DNA of 64,000 nt, taken from Mycolicibacterium canariasense (lineage in GTDB: Bacteria; Actinomycetota; Actinomycetes; Mycobacteriales; Mycobacteriaceae). The stretch spans positions 124,001 through 188,000 of the forward strand of contig NZ_LQOL01000049.1 in NCBI RefSeq assembly GCF_002101555.1, read 5' to 3'. Made by a program: the position numbers and the translations under genes. The notes under the pieces were generated by a model. It did no database searches. It was not told the origin of the DNA and saw only the letters and a program-made list of their open reading frames with translations. Each line of letters starts with the position of its first letter. The stretch's first letter is position 1. Shown here piece after piece: positions 26,995 to 36,361 of this stretch.

Positions 26995-29294
26995 CCGAAC
27001 AACCCGGGCAGCACACCCTCGGAGGTACTGCGGAGTTCTTCCAGCGTCACACCGAACTGGCCCTGGACCTCCACGGCGTCGCTGCCCTGGTCGACCACGC
27101 CGATCCGGGTGACGGGCAGGCCGCGCGCCTCGCACATCGACCGGAACCGGCTCTCCTCGGTGCGCGGCACCGCGACCAGCACCCGGCCGGCCGACTCGGA
27201 GAACAGCGTCACGAAGGGATCGGCGCCTTCGGGAATGATCACGCGGCAACCGGTTTCACCGGCCAGTGCGGCCTCCACCACCGCCTGCATCAACCCGCCC
27301 TCGCTCAGATCGTGCGCCGCCGAGATCAACCCGTCCCGCGACGCCGCGGTCAGCACCTCGGCGAGCAGTTTCTCGCGGGCCAGGTCCACCTTCGGCGGCA
27401 CGCCGCCCAGATGGTCGGCGGTCACCTGCGCCCAGATGGAGCCGTCGAACTCGTCGTGGGTGTCCCCCAGCAGCATCAGGGTTTCGCCGGGCTCGGTACC
27501 CAGGCCCGTCGGGATGCGGCGCTTCACATCGTCAATGACGCCGAGCACGCCGACCACCGGGGTGGGCAGGATCGCGGTGGTACCGGTCTGGTTGTAGAAG
27601 CTGACGTTTCCGCCGGTGACCGGAATGCCAAGGGCCGCACAGCCGTCGGCGAGTCCGCGCACCGCCTGGGAGAACTGCCACATGACACCGGGGTCCTCCG
27701 GCGAACCGAAGTTCAGGCAGTTGGTCACCGCGACCGGGGTGGCGCCGGTGACGGCGACGTTGCGGTAGGCCTCGGCCAGCGCCAGTTGCGCGCCGGCGTA
27801 CGGGTCCAGTTGGGTGTAGCGCCCGGACGCATCCGTCGAGACCGCCACCCCGCGGCCGGTTTCCTCGTCGATGCGCAGCACACCACCGTCGGCGTGCTCG
27901 GCCAGCACGGTGTTGCCCCGCACGTAGCGGTCGTACTGCTCGGTGATGTACGCCCGGCTGCACAGGTGCGGGCTGCCCAGCAGCGCAAGCAGTGTGGCCT
28001 TGAGTTCGTCGCCGGTCGCCGGACGCGGCAGCGTGGCCGAGGTGTCCGCGATCAACGCATCCTGGGTGTCGGGCCGGGCCACCGGTCGCTGGTACACCGG
28101 GCCCTCGTGGGCGACGGTGCGCGGCGGCACGTCCACGACGGTCTGGCCGTGCCAGGTGATCTCCAGCCGGTCGCCGTCGGTCACCTCGCCGATCACGGTG
28201 GCCAGCACATCCCATTTACGGCAGACGGCCAGGAACTTGTCCACGTTCTCCGGGGTGACCACGGCGCACATGCGCTCCTGCGACTCGCTCGACAGGATCT
28301 CGGCCGGGGTCATGTTCGCCGCCCGCTGCGGCACCGTCTCCAGTTCGACCCGCATGCCGCCGTCACCGGCGGACGCGAGTTCGGATGTGGCGCAAGACAA
28401 TCCGGCCCCGCCGAGGTCCTGGATACCGACCACCAGGTCGGCCGCGTAGAGCTCGAGGCAGCACTCGATGAGCACCTTCTCCATGAAGGGGTCACCGACC
28501 TGCACGGCCGGCAGTTTCTTGCGGCCGGGGCCGGAGCCCTCGTCGCCGCCGAACGTCTCGGACGCCAGCACCGACACGCCGCCGATCCCGTCCAGACCGG
28601 TGCGGGCGCCGAACAGGATGATCTTGTTACCGGTGCCCGACGCGAACGCCAGGTGCAGATCCTCCTTGCGGAGCACCCCGACGCACAGCGCGTTCACCAG
28701 GGGGTTACCGGCGTAGGAGGCGTCGAACACGGTCTCGCCGCCGATATTGGGCAGGCCGAGGGAGTTTCCGTAACCGCCGATGCCGCGCACCACGCCGTCG
28801 AGCACCCGGCGGGTGTCGGGGGCGTCGGCTGCCCCGAACCGCAGCTGATCCATGACGGCCACCGGACGAGCGCCCATCGCCATGATGTCGCGCACGATGC
28901 CGCCCACGCCGGTGGCAGCACCCTGGTACGGCTCCACATAGGACGGGTGGTTGTGCGACTCCACCTTGAACGTGACCGCCCACCCGTCGCCGATGTCGAC
29001 GACGCCGGCGTTCTCGCCGATGCCGGCCAGCATGCCGGCCCGCATCTCGTCGGTGGTGGTCTCACCGAAGTAGCGCAGATGCACCTTGGAGGACTTGTAG
29101 GAGCAGTGCTCGCTCCACATCACCGAGTACATCGCCAGTTCGGCGTCGGTGGGGCGGCGGCCCAGGATCTCGCGGATGCGCTGATACTCGTCATCCTTGA
29201 GCCCGAGCTCGCGGTAGGGCTGTGGTTGTTCGGGGGTGGTGGCTGCCCGCTCGACGGTGTCTACTTCGGGGCTGTTACCAGACGTCACCGGCAT
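26991..29294 (-). CDS. purL: phosphoribosylformylglycinamidine synthase subunit PurL
   Basis: PurL, with PurQ and PurS, converts FGAR to FGAM using glutamine and ATP. The 767-residue length is that of the small PurL type that needs separate PurQ and PurS, both of which are encoded near 34.1-35.0 kb. The ATP-binding region ([20 protein letters not shown]) and the repeated PurM-like halves are clear. The ATG at 29294 follows the antiporter stop by three bases; a GTG two codons in is an alternative. It is coupled to the downstream hydrolase gene. Confidence 0.97.
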   Translation of the reverse strand: MPVTSGNSPEVDTVERAATTPEQPQPYRELGLKDDEYQRIREILGRRPTDAELAMYSVMWSEHCSYKSSKVHLRYFGETTTDEMRAGMLAGIGENAGVVDIGDGWAVTFKVESHNHPSYVEPYQGAATGVGGIVRDIMAMGARPVAVMDQLRFGAADAPDTRRVLDGVVRGIGGYGNSLGLPNIGGETVFDASYAGNPLVNALCVGVLRKEDLHLAFASGTGNKIILFGARTGLDGIGGVSVLASETFGGDEGSGPGRKKLPAVQVGDPFMEKVLIECCLELYAADLVVGIQDLGGAGLSCATSELASAGDGGMRVELETVPQRAANMTPAEILSSESQERMCAVVTPENVDKFLAVCRKWDVLATVIGEVTDGDRLEITWHGQTVVDVPPRTVAHEGPVYQRPVARPDTQDALIADTSATLPRPATGDELKATLLALLGSPHLCSRAYITEQYDRYVRGNTVLAEHADGGVLRIDEETGRGVAVSTDASGRYTQLDPYAGAQLALAEAYRNVAVTGATPVAVTNCLNFGSPEDPGVMWQFSQAVRGLADGCAALGIPVTGGNVSFYNQTGTTAILPTPVVGVLGVIDDVKRRIPTGLGTEPGETLMLLGDTHDEFDGSIWAQVTADHLGGVPPKVDLAREKLLAEVLTAASRDGLISAAHDLSEGGLMQAVVEAALAGETGCRVIIPEGADPFVTLFSESAGRVLVAVPRTEESRFRSMCEARGLPVTRIGVVDQGSDAVEVQGQFGVTLEELRSTSEGVLPGLFG

Positions 29295-29297
29295 AGT

Positions 29298-30491
29298 TTA
29301 TTCGTTCGCGGGATAACGGCCGACCAGCACCGGCCCGAGCACACCCCAGAGCAGCACGCTGCCCAGCACCACGAGGATGGTGCAGAGCAGAACGGCACGT
29401 TCGGCGGCGTCGTCGAGCACGTTGAATGCCAGCAGTCCCAGCACGATGGTCGCTGCTCCGCGCGGCGCCAGGACGGCCACCAGCCGTCGTTGCGGGCGCG
29501 TCAGGCCGGAGCGGGTCAGCGACAGCACCACCGGGACGAACCGGACCACGGTGACCACCAGCACACAGAACACCACCAGACCGATCGAGACACCTTCTTC
29601 GAGCACGTACCAGGCCACCGCACCGAAGACGAACCAGAGCACGGCCGACAGCAGGAACGCGACGTCGTCGAGCAACTCCAGTTCGCGGCGCTCATCGGAG
29701 TAGCGGCGCAATCCGTTGAACGCGATACCGCACACGAAGGCCGCGACGAACCCGTTGCCGTGCGAGGCCACGTTGAGCGTGTAGGCCAGCACCGGGGTGC
29801 ACACCAGGATCAGCCGACGGGACCGGTCGGTCATGAGGCCGCGGCGGTCCGCCGCATTGGCGGCGACCGCCACCGCCGCGCCGATGACCAGTCCCAGCAC
29901 GATGGCGCTCAGCAGGTGCGGGACCGCGTCACGCACCGCATGCATCACACTTTCGGCGCCGGCGTGCTCACCTCCGGTGATCGCCAGCGCAAAGACCAGG
30001 ATCGGCGCGACCACGCCGTCGCTGTAGCCCTCTTCGACGTTGAGCAGATTGCGTACCCGGGCCGGGATCCGGTCGTCGTGCAGGAAGGACGCTACCGGCG
30101 CGAAATCGATGGGCACCACCACGCAGGCGACCGCCAGCAGCGCGGCCCAGGACAGTCCGGGCAGCAGCCAGCTGCCCAGCAGCACCGACAGCGCCAGGCT
30201 CAGCGGCAGCGCGATCACGACGAGCCGGAAGGCCGGCCCGGCCATCCCGCCGAAGAAACCGCCGCGCACGTGGGTGGCGTGACCGAACAGCAGGATCGCC
30301 AGGATCAGCTCGATGATCGGCAGGATCACGTCGGTGTCGAGGCTCGCCGCCAGCGCGTGATGGGTGCCGACACCCACCGCCGCGCCGACGAGCACCAGCA
30401 CCATCGCCGGCGTGATGCGCCAGCGGTCCAACTGCCGGGCGAACAACGCCCACAGCGCCAGCGCGGCGCTGACCCCGACGACCGACCACAC
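29298..30491 (-). CDS. cation:proton antiporter (CPA1/NhaP-like)
   Basis: A membrane exchanger of about 397 residues with roughly 12 hydrophobic segments. The core carries VVPIDFAPVASFL and LNVEEGYSDGVVAPI, which match the T/P-x-D and E-x-x-x-D regions of NhaP-type Na+/H+ exchangers, and APRGAATIVLGLLAF near the C-terminus. GTG at 30491 is chosen. A CTG at 30506 overlapping the upstream stop (CTGA) is also possible. It lies in an operon between a VOC protein and purL. The ion specificity is unknown. Confidence 0.83.
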   Translation of the reverse strand: MWSVVGVSAALALWALFARQLDRWRITPAMVLVLVGAAVGVGTHHALAASLDTDVILPIIELILAILLFGHATHVRGGFFGGMAGPAFRLVVIALPLSLALSVLLGSWLLPGLSWAALLAVACVVVPIDFAPVASFLHDDRIPARVRNLLNVEEGYSDGVVAPILVFALAITGGEHAGAESVMHAVRDAVPHLLSAIVLGLVIGAAVAVAANAADRRGLMTDRSRRLILVCTPVLAYTLNVASHGNGFVAAFVCGIAFNGLRRYSDERRELELLDDVAFLLSAVLWFVFGAVAWYVLEEGVSIGLVVFCVLVVTVVRFVPVVLSLTRSGLTRPQRRLVAVLAPRGAATIVLGLLAFNVLDDAAERAVLLCTILVVLGSVLLWGVLGPVLVGRYPANE

Positions 30492-30502
30492 CGTGCCGGC
30501 GA

Positions 30503-30850
30503 TCAGGACGCGGCCACGCAGAAAGCGTTGCCGTCCGGATCGGCGAACACCACCCACTGGAATTCGGGGCCGAAACTGTGCCTGCCCGTCTCGGTGGCGC
30601 CCAGCGCGACCAGGCGGGCCACCTCGGCCTCCAGATCCTCGGTGTGGAAGTCGACGTGCACGCGGTTCTTGCCGGGCGTCGGATCGTCGACCCGCTGAAA
30701 GCCCAGCCGCAGCCCGCCCGGCAGCGCCACGAAGACGAATTCCCCTGGCATCACCGCGGTCAACTCACCCCCGGCGGCCGTCGCCCACCACGCCGCGAGG
30801 CGATCGGGATCGAGCGAATCGACGGTGATCATCTCCACACCAATTGCCAT
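30503..30850 (-). CDS. VOC/glyoxalase-fold protein
   Basis: A 115-residue protein of the vicinal oxygen chelate superfamily with the typical start IGVEMITVDSLDPDRLAAWW, the central HVDFHTEDLEAEVARLVALGA and the end WVVFADPDGNAFCV. The His and Glu positions could bind a metal. Length equals that of Rv0801 as recalled, at the same place in M. tuberculosis. Activity (glyoxalase, dioxygenase or resistance) cannot be assigned. Confidence 0.85.
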   Translation of the reverse strand: MAIGVEMITVDSLDPDRLAAWWATAAGGELTAVMPGEFVFVALPGGLRLGFQRVDDPTPGKNRVHVDFHTEDLEAEVARLVALGATETGRHSFGPEFQWVVFADPDGNAFCVAAS

Positions 30851-30866
30851 AGCCGGAGAGTAACCA

Positions 30867-32141
30867 CTACCCCCGACGTGTGCCCGCCGCCGGCGCCAGG
30901 AAGGCCTGCAGCGCCGCCGAATACGCGGCCACATCGGCGGCGCCCATCACCTCGCGGGCCGAGTGCATGGCCAGCTGCGCCGCTCCCACGTCGACGGTGG
31001 GAATCCCGGTGCGCGCCGCGGTCATCGGCCCGATCGTCGACCCGCACGGCAGGTCGGCCCGGTGTTCGTACCGTTGCAGCGGCACCCCGGCCTGCCGGCA
31101 CGCCAGCGCGAACGCCGCCGCGGTGCGGCCGTCGGTGGCGTAGCGCAGATTCGGCTGCACCTTGAGTACCGGGCCGGCGTTCACCGCGATGAGGTGGCCG
31201 GGTTCGTGCCGGTCCGGGTAGTTCGGGTGGGTGGCGTGCGCCATGTCGCCGGAGGCGATCATCGATTCGGCGCAGCGCCGCAGGAAGTCCTCCCGGCCAC
31301 CCCGCCCGCCGGCCAGCACGATGCGCTCCAGCACCGTCAGCAGCAATTCGGACTGCGCCCCGTGGTCGGACTGCGAACCGACCTCCTCATGGTCGAACAG
31401 CGCGAGCACCGGGATGTGACTATCCGGCTCGGCGGCGAGCAGCGCCTCCAGTCCGGCATAGCAGGTCACCTGGTTGTCCAGCCGCGGGGCGCTGACGAAC
31501 TCCCGACCGGCGCCGGTGATCGCCGACGGTGCCAGGTCGTGGGTCATCAGGTCGAAGCCCAGCACATCGGACTCACGAACCCCGGCGCGTTCGGCGACGA
31601 ACCCGACGAACGACCGCTGCTCGCCCACCCCCCAGATCGCGTTGACGTGTCGTTGCGGGTCGGGGCTGACCCCTTTGCGGTCGTCGGACAGGTGGATGGC
31701 CAGTTGCGGCACCCGCAGGATGGGGTCGTCGATCCGCACCAGCCGATGCGCCACCTGGCCTGCGTCCAAGACGGACAGTCGGCCACTGATCCCGAGGTCG
31801 CGGTCCAGCCACGAGTTCAGCCACGCACCGCCGTAGGGCTGCAGTGCCACCACCTGCCAACCCGCGACCACCCGGTCGGGGTGCTGTTTGACGCGCAGGT
31901 TGGGACTGTCGGTGTGACCGCCGACGATCCGGAACGGCACCGCTCCCGGCGTCGAATCCCAGGCCACCAACGAGCCGGCCCGCACGGTGAAGAACTTGCC
32001 GCCCGAGTCGGGCCACGCCTCGGATTCGGACAGTTCGGTGTACCCGGCAGCCTCCAGCAGCCGCGCGGCCGTCGCGCAGACATGGAACGGGGACGGCGAG
32101 GCGTCGATGAACTCACACAGGCGCTGGGGGCTAGCAGGCAT
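30867..32141 (-). CDS. pepC: M18-family aspartyl aminopeptidase PepC
   Basis: Cytosolic zinc metallopeptidase that removes N-terminal acidic residues from peptides. The 424-residue protein carries the M18 metal-binding motifs [12 protein letters not shown] (about residues 78-89), [15 protein letters not shown] and the C-terminal [13 protein letters not shown]. The ATG at 32141 gives [21 protein letters not shown], the usual N-terminus; the frame is open further upstream but without conservation. It is the first gene of the operon leading to purL. Confidence 0.93.
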   Translation of the reverse strand: MPASPQRLCEFIDASPSPFHVCATAARLLEAAGYTELSESEAWPDSGGKFFTVRAGSLVAWDSTPGAVPFRIVGGHTDSPNLRVKQHPDRVVAGWQVVALQPYGGAWLNSWLDRDLGISGRLSVLDAGQVAHRLVRIDDPILRVPQLAIHLSDDRKGVSPDPQRHVNAIWGVGEQRSFVGFVAERAGVRESDVLGFDLMTHDLAPSAITGAGREFVSAPRLDNQVTCYAGLEALLAAEPDSHIPVLALFDHEEVGSQSDHGAQSELLLTVLERIVLAGGRGGREDFLRRCAESMIASGDMAHATHPNYPDRHEPGHLIAVNAGPVLKVQPNLRYATDGRTAAAFALACRQAGVPLQRYEHRADLPCGSTIGPMTAARTGIPTVDVGAAQLAMHSAREVMGAADVAAYSAALQAFLAPAAGTRRG

Positions 32142-32179
32142 CTTTTCATCTTGACCGGTGCGACCGTGTCCGGCCGCGC

Positions 32180-32185
32180 TAGGGT
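32180..32185 (+). promoter_or_regulatory. -10 element of the leaderless DyP-encapsulin promoter
   Basis: TAGGGT fits TANNNT and ends seven bases before the DyP GTG. Confidence 0.5.
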
Positions 32186-32192
32186 CTGCGAT

Positions 32193-33218
32193 GTGTCCGA
32201 TCTTGTTCCGCAGGCGGTGCTGGCGCCACTGACCCCGGCCGCCATCTTCATGGTCGCCACCATCGACGAGGGCGGCGAGCAGACCGTGCACGACGCGCTC
32301 GGCGATATCTCGGGCCTGGTCCGCGCCATAGGATTTCGCGATCCGACCAAGCACCTGTCGGTCATCACGTCGATCGGATCCGACGCCTGGGACCGCTTGT
32401 TCAGCGGGCCCCGCCCCGTCGAGTTGCATCCCTTCACCGCATTGGAGGGGCCGCGACATCGCGCCCCGTCGACGCCGGGTGACCTGTTGTTCCACATCCG
32501 GGCGGAATCGCTGGACGTGTGTTTCGAGTTGGCGGGCAAGATCGTCGCCGCGATGGACGGCGCCATCACCGTCGTCGACGAGGTGCACGGCTTCAAGTTC
32601 TTCGACAACCGCGACCTACTGGGCTTCGTGGACGGCACGGAGAACCCGGGCGGCCCGGTGGCCGTGAGCGCCAGCCAAATCGGCGACGAGGATCCCGATT
32701 TCGCCGGCGGGTGCTACGTCCACGTGCAGCGCTACCTGCACGACATGTCGGCGTGGAACGCGCTGTCGGTCGAGGAGCAGGAGCGGGTGATCGGCCGCAC
32801 CAAACTCGACGACATCGAACTGGACGACGCGGTGAAGCCGGCGAATTCGCATGTGGCCCTCAACGTCATCTCCGACGAGCAGGGCAACGAGCTGAAGATC
32901 CTGCGGCACAACATGCCGTTCGGCGAGATCGGCAAGGGCGAGTTCGGGACCTACTACATCGGCTATTCGCGCAGCGCCGCCGTCACCGAACGGATGCTGT
33001 GCAACATGTTCATCGGCGACCCACCCGGCAACACCGACCGGATCCTGGACTTCTCCACCGCGGTGACGGGTTGCCTGTTCTTCACCCCGACGGCCGATTT
33101 CCTCGACGACCCGCCACCCATGCCCGGGGCGGCCGAGCCCGTCCCCGTCGTCGTCACCAGCACGCCCACGTACTCCGGTTCACTGTCGATCGGCAGCCTG
33201 AAAGGACAACCCCGATGA
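32193..33218 (+). CDS. dyp: DyP-type heme peroxidase, encapsulin cargo
   Basis: Dye-decolorizing peroxidase that uses hydrogen peroxide to oxidise organic substrates. The 341-residue protein has the GxxDG motif in [11 protein letters not shown] (about residues 145-155, catalytic Asp), the heme-ligand histidine in NSHVAL and the distal arginine region ILRHNMPFG. Its C-terminus ends with a flexible tail and the cargo-loading peptide [10 protein letters not shown], which docks inside the encapsulin shell. GTG start, leaderless. The stop overlaps the encapsulin ATG (ATGA). Confidence 0.95.
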   Translation: MSDLVPQAVLAPLTPAAIFMVATIDEGGEQTVHDALGDISGLVRAIGFRDPTKHLSVITSIGSDAWDRLFSGPRPVELHPFTALEGPRHRAPSTPGDLLFHIRAESLDVCFELAGKIVAAMDGAITVVDEVHGFKFFDNRDLLGFVDGTENPGGPVAVSASQIGDEDPDFAGGCYVHVQRYLHDMSAWNALSVEEQERVIGRTKLDDIELDDAVKPANSHVALNVISDEQGNELKILRHNMPFGEIGKGEFGTYYIGYSRSAAVTERMLCNMFIGDPPGNTDRILDFSTAVTGCLFFTPTADFLDDPPPMPGAAEPVPVVVTSTPTYSGSLSIGSLKGQPR

Positions 33219-34012
33219 ACAACCTGTACCGCGAACTGGCGCCGGTCACCGACGAGGCGTGGGCCGAGATCGAGCAGGAGGCCACCCGGACTTTCAAGCG
33301 GCACATCGCCGGGCGCCGGGTGGTCGACTGCACCGGCCCGACCGGCGCCACCAGCGCCGCGGTGTCCACCGGCCATCTGCTGGATGTGGCCTCCCCCGGT
33401 GACGGGGTGATCGCGCACCTGCGCGACAGCCGTCCACTGGTGCGGCTGCGGGTGCCGTTCACCATCACCCGCGAGGCCATCGACGACGTGGAGCGCGGCT
33501 CGCAGGACTCGGACTGGGATCCGGTCAAGGACGCCGCCAAGAAGCTGGCCTTCGCCGAGGACCGGGCCATCTTCGAGGGCTACGCGGCGGCCAACATCCA
33601 GGGCATCCGCGCGGCCAGCTCCAACCCCGGCCTGGCGCTGCCCGAGGATCCGCGCGACTATCCCGACGTGATCGCCCAGGCGCTGTCGGAGCTGCGGCTG
33701 GCCGGTGTCGACGGCCCGTACTCGGTGCTGCTGTCGGCCGATGCTTACACCAAGGTCAGTGAGACCACCGAGCACGGTTATCCGCTGCGCGAACACCTGA
33801 ACCGGGTGGTCGACGGTGACATCATCTGGGCCCCGGCCATCGACGGCGCATTCGTATTGTCCACCCGCGGAGGAGATTTCGATCTACAGCTGGGCACCGA
33901 CGTCTCGATCGGGTACCTGAGCCACGATGCGGAGACCGTACAGCTGTACCTGCAGGAGACCTTCACGTTCCTGAACTACACCGCCGAGGCCTCCGTCGCC
34001 CTGAGCGCCTGA
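33215..34012 (+). CDS. enc: Encapsulin shell protein (family 1, Cfp29-like)
   Basis: HK97-fold protein that assembles into a nanocompartment of about 60 subunits enclosing DyP. The 265-residue length and the sequence ([20 protein letters not shown] at the start, DFDLQLGTDVSIGYLSHD near the end) are those of mycobacterial family 1 encapsulins. It is translationally coupled to its cargo gene. Mycobacterial encapsulins protect against oxidative stress at low pH. A strong hairpin follows. Confidence 0.97.
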   Translation: MNNLYRELAPVTDEAWAEIEQEATRTFKRHIAGRRVVDCTGPTGATSAAVSTGHLLDVASPGDGVIAHLRDSRPLVRLRVPFTITREAIDDVERGSQDSDWDPVKDAAKKLAFAEDRAIFEGYAAANIQGIRAASSNPGLALPEDPRDYPDVIAQALSELRLAGVDGPYSVLLSADAYTKVSETTEHGYPLREHLNRVVDGDIIWAPAIDGAFVLSTRGGDFDLQLGTDVSIGYLSHDAETVQLYLQETFTFLNYTAEASVALSA

Positions 34013-34020
34013 CGTCGAGT

Positions 34021-34068
34021 GTGGGCCTTGTGCACGCTGCCGGCCGGCATGCCGTGCACAGGGCCCAC
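34021..34068. terminator. Bidirectional terminator between encapsulin and purQ genes
   Basis: GTGGGCCTTGTGCAC and GTGCACAGGGCCCAC pair over 15 bp with one G-U, around an 18-base loop that is itself GC-palindromic. It lies between the convergent encapsulin and purQ stops. Confidence 0.75.
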
Positions 34069-34073
34069 GTTCG

Positions 34074-34751
34074 TCAGGCCGTCAGCACCGCATCCAGCGC
34101 GGAGTAGAACAGGCCGAGGCCGTCGTCGGACGGTCCCGTCAGCGGCTCGGTGGCGTGTTCGGGGTGCGGCATCAGCCCCACCACCCGGCCGTCGGCCGAG
34201 CTGACCCCGGCGATCCCGCGCATCGACCCGTTGAGGTTCTCGCGGTAGCGGAACACCACCCGGCCCTCGCCCTCGAGTTCGTCGAGCACGGCCTCGGACG
34301 CCACATACCGGCCCTCGCCGGATTTCAACGGCACCAGCAGGTCGGCGTCCTGTTCGTAGCGGGTGGTCCAGGCCGTGGTGTTCGACGCCACCTGCAGCCA
34401 CACGTCGCGGCAGATGAAGTGCAGCCCGGCGTTGCGGGTCAGCGCACCCGGCAGCAGGCCCGACTCGCACAGCACCTGGAAGCCGTTGCAGATGCCCAGC
34501 ACCGGCATCCCGCCGCGGGCCGCGTCGACGACGGACCGCATCACCGGCGCGAAGCTGGCGATGGCGCCGGCGCGCAGGTAGTCGCCGTAGGAGAACCCGC
34601 CGGGCACCACGACGGCGTCGACACCCTTGAGGTCGGCGTCGGCATGCCACAGGGCGACGGCCTCACCGCCGGCCAGTCGCACCGCCCGGGCGGCGTCGAC
34701 GTCGTCGAGCGTCCCGGGGAAGGTGATGACGCCGACCTTGGCCGCGGTCAC
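34074..34751 (-). CDS. purQ: phosphoribosylformylglycinamidine synthase subunit PurQ
   Basis: Glutaminase subunit that feeds ammonia to PurL. The 225-residue class I amidotransferase has the nucleophile cysteine in GICNGFQVL (about residue 86) and the His-Glu pair in PHPEHATEP near the C-terminus. The GTG start overlaps the purS stop by four bases (GTGA). Confidence 0.97.
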   Translation of the reverse strand: MTAAKVGVITFPGTLDDVDAARAVRLAGGEAVALWHADADLKGVDAVVVPGGFSYGDYLRAGAIASFAPVMRSVVDAARGGMPVLGICNGFQVLCESGLLPGALTRNAGLHFICRDVWLQVASNTTAWTTRYEQDADLLVPLKSGEGRYVASEAVLDELEGEGRVVFRYRENLNGSMRGIAGVSSADGRVVGLMPHPEHATEPLTGPSDDGLGLFYSALDAVLTA

Positions 34752-34987
34752 GACGGGTCCCGGCTCACGACGAAGTCCTCGATGACCGTGTTGGCCAGCA
34801 GCGACTCGGCGATCTCGGCCAGCGCCGCGTCGGACACCGAATCGTCGACCTCGAGCTCGAACCGCTTGCCCTGCCGGACGTCGGAGACACCGCCATGGCC
34901 GAGCCGTCCCAACGCACCGACGATCGCCTGCCCCTGCGGGTCGAGGATCTCGGCCTTGGGCATCACGTGCACTACGACGCGGGCCAC
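34748..34987 (-). CDS. purS: phosphoribosylformylglycinamidine synthase subunit PurS
   Basis: A 79-residue structural subunit that holds PurL and PurQ together. The product begins [20 protein letters not shown] and contains [13 protein letters not shown], both typical of PurS. The GTG is preceded by AAGGAG at a good distance; the frame is open further upstream but not conserved. purS-purQ are transcribed together and away from purL, which is five kilobases off. Confidence 0.95.
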   Translation of the reverse strand: MARVVVHVMPKAEILDPQGQAIVGALGRLGHGGVSDVRQGKRFELEVDDSVSDAALAEIAESLLANTVIEDFVVSRDPS

Positions 34988-35066
34988 GGGTACTCCTTCA
35001 CGAGCGGTGAATGTGGTCTTGATCGGCTGTAACTCTACCGACGTGAATACAAGCCACAATGGAGCC

Positions 35067-35720
35067 ATGCAACTCGCGCACTTCGGCCACTCCTGCCTGC
35101 TGGCCAGCTTCCGCGACGGCGCCGAAGGCGAGACGACGGTGCTGTTCGATCCCGGCAACTTCTCGCACGGTTTCGAGGGCGTCACCGGCCTGGACGCGAT
35201 CCTGATCACCCATCAGCATCCCGACCACGCCGACACCGCCCGGCTGCCCGCCCTGCTGGAGGCGAATCCGCAGGCCAAGCTGTACGCCGATCCGCAGACC
35301 GCGGCACAGTTGGGCGAGCCGTGGACGGCCGTCCACGCCGGGGACACGTTCACCGTCGGCCACCTGACGGTGCGCGGGGTGGGCGGCACCCACGCCACCA
35401 TCCACCCCGACATCCCGGTGATCGACAACACGTCATACCTGATCGGCGACGGTGACCACCCGGCCCGGTTGATGCACCCGGGCGATGCCTTGTTCGTCCC
35501 CGGCGAGCCGGTCGACGTGCTGGCCACCCCCGCCGCGGCACCCTGGATGAAGATCGCCGAGGCCGTCGACTACCTGCGCGCCGTGGCGCCGGCCCGGGCG
35601 GTCCCGATCCACCAGGCCATCATCGAGCCGTCGGCCCGCGGCATCTACTACGGCCGGCTCTCGGAGATGACCGACACCGACTTCCAGGTGCTCGAAGCGG
35701 AGAACGGGACGCAGTTCTGA
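35067..35720 (+). CDS. metallo-beta-lactamase-fold hydrolase (UlaG-like)
   Basis: A 217-residue MBL protein with the metal motif HQHPDHADT (HxHxDH form, about residues 50-58), plus later ligands in GGTHATIHPD and the MHPGDALF strand. It starts MQLAHFGHSCLLASF, like many UlaG-type lactonase/phosphodiesterase proteins. A GTG at 35043, eight codons earlier, is also possible because the GGAG before the ATG is only two bases away. The substrate is unknown. Rv0786c is the positional counterpart. Confidence 0.86.
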   Translation: MQLAHFGHSCLLASFRDGAEGETTVLFDPGNFSHGFEGVTGLDAILITHQHPDHADTARLPALLEANPQAKLYADPQTAAQLGEPWTAVHAGDTFTVGHLTVRGVGGTHATIHPDIPVIDNTSYLIGDGDHPARLMHPGDALFVPGEPVDVLATPAAAPWMKIAEAVDYLRAVAPARAVPIHQAIIEPSARGIYYGRLSEMTDTDFQVLEAENGTQF

Positions 35721-35767
35721 ACGGGCACACACTGCTGCGCTGGTGGCCACCCGTCGCCATCGGTGCC

Positions 35768-36361
35768 ATGGTGCTGCTCGGGGTGCTGGTCGGGCATGGC
35801 AACACCGCGTTCGACGCCACCGCGCTGAACGTGATGAACGACGTGCTCGGCCCGGCCCCGATCTGGATGCTCTACTTCACCTGGGGCGTCGCGATGCTGG
35901 TGCTGCTCGCCGTCGCGGTGCTGGTGGCGCTGTGGCGGCGACGCTGGCGCCTCGCGGTGGTGGTGGCGCTGTGCCCGGCCGTCGCGCTGATCGGATCCCG
36001 GGTGCTCAAGAGACTGTTCGGCCGGTCCAAGGGCAACGGCACGACGTGGGCGTACGCCTATCCCAGCGGGCACACCACGGTGGTCACTACCGTCACCGCG
36101 ATGCTGGTCCTGGCCATCGGATATGCGTGGTGGCGGGTGGCGCTGGCCGTGGTGGTCAGCGTGATCGGCGGGCTGGGCATGGCCGCGACCGACCTGCACT
36201 ATCTGACCGACATCTTCGGTGGCTGGTTGTGGGCCACCGCCATGGTGTGCCTGGCGGTGCTGGCGGCCGGGCCTCAGGCGGTGTCCCGGGCGGCGGCCCG
36301 GCCCGCGGCCCTGCCGGAGAACACGCAGCCGCCCAGGAAGGTGCCCTCCAGCGAGCGGTAG
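35768..36361 (+). CDS. PAP2-like membrane phosphatase, degenerate motifs and antisense-overlapping C-terminus
   Basis: A protein of about 197 residues with five to six membrane segments and the PAP2 motif YPSGHTT. The third motif has the catalytic-type histidine and aspartate (HYLTD), but Met stands where Arg is expected six residues before the His, and the first motif (KRLFGRSKG) lacks the usual Arg-Pro. Activity is therefore doubtful. The start is uncertain: the frame is open back to a CTG at 35717 that overlaps the MBL stop. The last 29 codons run through the 3' end of the convergent flavin dehydrogenase gene. Confidence 0.75.
   Translation: MVLLGVLVGHGNTAFDATALNVMNDVLGPAPIWMLYFTWGVAMLVLLAVAVLVALWRRRWRLAVVVALCPAVALIGSRVLKRLFGRSKGNGTTWAYAYPSGHTTVVTTVTAMLVLAIGYAWWRVALAVVVSVIGGLGMAATDLHYLTDIFGGWLWATAMVCLAVLAAGPQAVSRAAARPAALPENTQPPRKVPSSER

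Noticed and set aside
26964..30698. A very long open frame (over 1,200 codons) on the plus strand opposite purL and the antiporter gene
   Set aside because: It is antisense to well-conserved genes, very rich in His, Arg, Gly and Gln, and has no recognisable domain; high-GC codon bias opens such frames by itself.
34021..34068. Encapsulin-purQ hairpin as another member of the AbiEi-flanking repeat family (both contain TTGTGCACG)
   Set aside because: Only nine bases are shared and the rest of the stem differs; an ordinary bidirectional terminator explains it.
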